From: Ipomoea triloba
Taxonomy: Eukaryota > Streptophyta > Magnoliopsida > Solanales > Convolvulaceae
Direction: 5' to 3'
Length of the DNA: 64,000 bases
Assembly (NCBI RefSeq): GCF_003576645.1
Contig: NC_044916.1
Coordinates: forward strand, 29,147,060 to 29,211,059
In this document: positions 59,443 to 64,000 of the stretch, piece after piece
Layout of the letters: every line of letters begins with the position of its first letter
How positions within the stretch are numbered: the first letter of the stretch is position 1
Translations under genes and position numbers: made by a program
Notes under the pieces: generated by a model
What the model was told of the DNA's origin: nothing
Seen by the model: only the letters and a program-made list of their open reading frames with translations
Database searches by the model: none

Positions 59443-59731
59443 GGCCCTGTTTGGTAAATAATCAGTCTATCAGCCAATTTTGGCTTATTTGACTACTATT
59501 AGTTGTTTGGTTAACAAACTTTTTGTAACTCCAAAATGCTAAAATTCAAAAGGCTACTCAAAGCAGCATTTTCAATTAGCTTTTTGAGAAAAGAAATTAT
59601 ACCAAACAGCCATCAGCAAACAGCTAATTTATCAAACAACTTTCTACAATCAACCAATGTTATCAATTAATCATACCTTCTAACCCAAACAACCAACCCA
59701 ATCAGCCAACAGCCATTTACCAAACAGGGCC
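59443..59731. mobile_element. MITE with GGCCCTGTTTGGTAAAT ends
   Basis: Perfect 17-base terminal inverted repeats GGCCCTGTTTGGTAAAT; ATATA flanks both ends (59438-59442 and 59732-59736). The interior is rich in CAGCCAA/TTGGCT and lacks an ORF. The end type suggests a PIF/Harbinger or hAT relative; the duplication length cannot be fixed in this AT context. Confidence 0.8.
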
Positions 59732-59736
59732 ATATA

Positions 59737-59961
59737 CTTTAACAATCACCAGGCTCATTTGAAAGTATATTTGTAAGAATTAAACTTAGCTTGTAACATG
59801 CAATGCTCTACCTATTTGATTAATCCTATCCCTTATCTTTTCTTTTTCTTAGTGTTAGAGCGTGTGCTATAATAATTAATTATTACGTGAAAATTGTTGC
59901 ATGGCAAGGCGTGGCATGGGCTTAGATTACGCGCAATTATAATTGTTTCGAGAAACATGCA

Positions 59962-59999
<38 letters not shown>

Positions 60000-62900
60000 G
60001 CACACGGGCGGAAGATTACGCGCATTGCCCAAAAAGGCACTCATGCATACATGCCGGATTATCGGACCAATCGAGATTTCCGAGGAATTGAACGTACCAT
60101 CTCCCTTCTCGGATCTGCTGCTAGCTACATAGTTGGATTGCCACCTTACTGTGCCCATTTTCCGCATTTTAATATATCCATTTAGCCATCATTTGAACAT
60201 ATATTGTACATGTTATATGTATATCGTATACGACCTAATTCCCAAGTACCTCCATCTACATTATATTTGCAAAGAATATGCATGCTGTGTGACTTTGTGT
60301 CTGTCACTCATTGAAATCTGTACCTGTCAGACGCTCATTACTTCATTGCCTTCACCCGAATTGCTATCTAAAGCTCACAATGCCAAGAAGCCAAGAATAT
60401 GTGTATGGAGTGTATAAAAAAATGATATATGTACTCCATAGAGTATAACTTTCGTTACGTGTATAAATTTTATTGAGTAAATAAAAGAGAACGAATAAAA
60501 ACAGTGGTCCACTTCTTTAAATCAATCAAAGAATGCCACTTCGACAGAGAATATAATAAAAAATAGAGTAAAAAATGAAAGTGCATGTAATATTACTCGA
60601 GTGTATATTATAATATATATGGAAAATACTACTTATATATACTCCTAAATTATACTTCTAATTTTTATTCCATGTCCCCCTCTCACAAATATTGGATGTA
60701 GACAACTTTTTGACCCACAAGATGAAAATGTCATATTCATGCTTGCCACATCAGTGAGTAGAATTGATGGAGTAGAATTTGAGAGTCTCCACGATAGAAC
60801 TCTTATTGGTCAAATATATACTGTTTTTTTCTCGTTTATTTTCTTTGATATTTTTAAAATTTTAAAATTTAGTTCTTTGAGTTTAATAGTACATGCTTTT
60901 AATGAGTGTGTGCATAGAGAGAGTGTGTGTATGATCCCATGAGAACATGTCCTCAGGAGAGCGAGCTCTAAGAATTAATCTTAGTTTTACATTTGTAAAA
61001 TTTGAACCGATCATATTAAATTTTAAAAAAGATGTCGTGGTATTATTGTAATTATCACCAATTTAAAAAAAAATACGGTGACATTATTATAATTATCATC
61101 AACTTTACCGTGCAACTTTTGACACTATACAGTGTACTTTTTAACAATAGGCATACATTACATTTCAAAAAAAGTCTATGAATATCAACAAAAAAAAACT
61201 AAATTTTAAACATAAATCATAAATACTAAACCCTAAGTAGTAAAAAGTAAACCCTAACCAAACGTAAAACCTCTCTGAGCAAGAATTTAATTTTCTGATC
61301 AGAAAAATTTTAATTTTTTAAATACCGGACAATGTGAAACAATGACTAGCCAGTCTGGCCTCCTATTATTTGATTGAAAACTCTATACTCCTATTATTTG
61401 ATTGAAAACTCTATATTGTAAAAGGGAGGTGAAGAAACAAAGCCCATTTTCTTCCTTAAAATAAATATCAATGTCCATTTATCCTTTCTACTGTACAGGA
61501 TACAGCCAAGTAGGCAAGTAGCCGGTTGTTATTATCGGCAGAATATATAAGCTGTAAGGAATCGTAAGATTATTGACGCAATAATTGCTTGATTATGACC
61601 TATTATCTATAATTTACATCTCATATATTTAAAAGAACAATATTATTATTTCCTCTTTATTTCACATCTTAATATTTATCTCCTACACTTCTACTAATCT
61701 ATTATGATAATAAAACTCATTTATATTCTTATGAATTGGACAATTAACCCAATCCCTATTAGGGTAAAATTAAAAGAAGAATGTAACATTACTCTATTTA
61801 AAATATGATTATCTACTTATACTTATCATATTGTCATTATTTTTATAATTTTTATAATACCACTATATGCTAATCATCTCAATATTTAGTATATGTTCAA
61901 AAGATTGTGGTCGAGCAACATTCATCAATGAATTTAGGTTAACATATCGTCAATTGCTAACGCTTTAAATGTATTAAAAAATACATCACCCGATTTATAT
62001 GCGGTTCTACCATTTTTTAGATTATCAAATTTGATATTCAAACTTAATAAAAGAAAAAAAAAATGGTGTTTGATAGAATTTATCTTTATCAATAATAATA
62101 AGCGTAATTGATGGCATATATTGGGACTGAAAATGAAATAAAATCTTTAATGGATTTGATTGTCCCATGATAGCGATTGCATACAGAATCCATGAGACCT
62201 TTATGTTGTGGTCCTTCAGACTAAGATTTGATACCATCTCTAAGTCATTTATTAGCAGTATTTAATGTTTTGGTCCATCACACACTACTAAAGCTGTTCC
62301 TATTCCTCTTACGTTGATGGGAGATCAGAATAGGAATGAGACTTAATAATTTTGCTAATATTATTCAATATTACTCTATTTAATTAAACACTGTTATAAA
62401 TATTCATGACCATTATTTCTTCAATATAATCCCTTCATCTTCCCTATTAATGTTATATGTTGTAGGTTATCACTTTGTATGTATATATAAAGACTTTGAT
62501 CAATGGAATGAATGGCGTTTATGAGTTCTTACACTTTCTAGTGTTCCTTTACTTTTACTCTCCACTCTTCTCTCTACTATGTTCTTGGCATACAACTACT
62601 ATTGAATCATCCCAGTAAATTGAGCTAAAGAAGGCCAAAATCACAACAAACACATATAAAATAAACAAGAAGAAGAAAAAGATTTGAGTTTGAAATTAAA
62701 AATAGTACCCCTACATTTGTTCTTATATAAAAAAAAATAATTTGTACAAAGAATGTACTTGATTGATCGAGGAATGATGCATAAGTCCAAGGTAAAATTT
62801 CCAAGAAGTGGATATCCGAGAGTTAATTGAGTTTAATTATATTATATAATAATTAAAACGCATGAATAAGATTTTCGGGAGCTAGATATATATATTTTTT

Positions 62901-64000
62901 AAAAGTTGGAGGTGTGAATTAGGATGGGGAGTAGAGTTAAGGGGGTTGAGGTACAAACGTTGAAGGGATGGGGTCCAAAATGGAATAAGGACAAAAGATT
63001 AGGGGTTAGGATGCAATATTTAAAAGATTGGGTACAATGTAAGACATGGGCAGAAATCTAATGGGTTGTGATGCAAGTATTGGGGTCTACGTAGGACTAT
63101 GTTGGAATAACGGGCTATGAATGAAAAAAGGTGGGGGTGGAGGTGCATTAGAGCCACGTCGGGACTTGTCATGTGCCTCGCAACATATCATTGGAAACAG
63201 TGAACCTAGGCTTGGCCAAGAATGGCGGCGTTGTGGTTGTGCATTGTTAAAAAATACAATAAAGTAGTGAAGGGGCTTAGCGAAAGGGAATGAAGGTCGT
63301 TAAAGGCCATGTCGAGACTCGTCATGCGCCCCGTAAATGCGGAGTAGTTAGACTTGGTCGTGCATAGTCGAGCTTGCTGGATAAGAGTGGTGACAATGTG
63401 CCCATGCATGGTCAATGAAGGCAACAAGGCGGTGGATATATGAGGTAATGAGGAGCGTTGCTACCTTATTAGGCCGGGCCATAGGGTGCCTCGTGGCCTC
63501 ACCGTTGGCCACAATTTGGACAAACATAGCCAAGTGTTGCCAGGTAGGGTTGGCAATGCCTTGGGTATGATTGGAAAGAGTGAGTAGTGGCAATGCTAGC
63601 CACGTATACAACGAGGAGGGCAAGGCGAAGGGAGGGGATATGGACAATGCTTAGCTAACAAGTATGTCGTGATGCACCTAAAAAATGCATCTCGGACAAT
63701 ATAATATTTTTTTTCTTACCCATAAATAATTCAAACATGATTTTCTTATAATTTCAATAGTATCTCCTCTATCCCTTAATTTTAGGAGCAATTGTAGAGA
63801 TTACAAATACCATCATATCTCTTCGATCTCTAATTTGGTAAGCCATCATTTCCTAAACTAAATACAAATTTTGTCTAATAATGCCCATTAAGAAATAATA
63901 ACACAGAGTTTTAAACCAAACATTTTTAAAAAAATCAATAAAACATCATCCATCATTAAATTAAATAATTTTGGCTTGGAATTATCAACCATATAACTCC
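59737..64000. other. Gene-free AT-rich spacer
   Basis: (TA)n about 59967-59997; a 28-bp tandem duplication at 61360-61415 (CTCCTATTATTTGATTGAAA...); a poly-A tract. About 62,900-63,650 is GC-richer with G-rich plus strand and open minus frames, but they match nothing; it could be an old decayed element. Confidence 0.45.

Noticed and set aside
63206..63647. Minus-strand open frames near the right edge
   Set aside because: Composition bias (G-rich plus strand) keeps them open; no domain or splice context recognised.

Overview
The window reads as nuclear DNA from a flowering plant, most likely a eudicot. The genes are plant-specific or plant-typed (a proline-rich receptor-like kinase PERK, a 3-ketoacyl-CoA synthase, a RADIALIS-like SANT protein, SWI3D), they contain GT-AG introns, the spacers are long and AT-rich, and MITEs, SINE-like repeats, LINE remnants and microsatellites are abundant. 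The repeat style would fit an asterid, possibly Convolvulaceae, but that is only an impression. Assembly gaps lie at 7018-7072 and 10980-11285, with single Ns at 8402 and 27335.

Layout. 1-7.7 kb is a mosaic of broken gene pieces, all on the minus strand and all with introns retained: part of a YKT6-type SNARE, a multi-FKBP-domain isomerase (ROF1/FKBP62 type), three exons of a RAD5-like SNF2 helicase, a second YKT6 piece, the N-terminal half of a B-type cyclin, and the first exon of TFIIB. Frameshifts and stops show that most pieces are dead. The YKT6/cyclin module is present twice. 7.7-13.7 kb is spacer with MITEs, LINE RNase H remnants, a CT/CA-rich direct repeat next to a gap, and TA runs. 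13.8-17.0 kb holds an intact eight-exon PERK kinase gene (minus). 17.7-18.9 kb is a long-TIR element. 20.2-24.9 kb holds an intact seven-exon SWI3D gene (minus). 25-39 kb is almost gene-free and rich in non-autonomous elements, including a family with palindromic GGACC/GGTCC ends and a MULE-type MITE nested in one of its members. 39.2-40.8 kb holds an intronless 3-ketoacyl-CoA synthase gene (plus). 47.2-48.0 kb holds a two-exon RADIALIS-like gene (minus). 48-64 kb is spacer with TIR elements, SINE copies and microsatellites.

The four intact genes are unrelated in function (cell-wall/receptor signalling, chromatin remodelling, very-long-chain fatty-acid elongation, floral/developmental transcription), as is normal for plant chromosomes; there is no operon-like logic. 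The parts most worth a second look are the multi-gene exon mosaic at the left edge, which resembles the cargo of a gene-capturing transposon, and the dispersed family of elements that share palindromic ends but carry different internal minisatellites.
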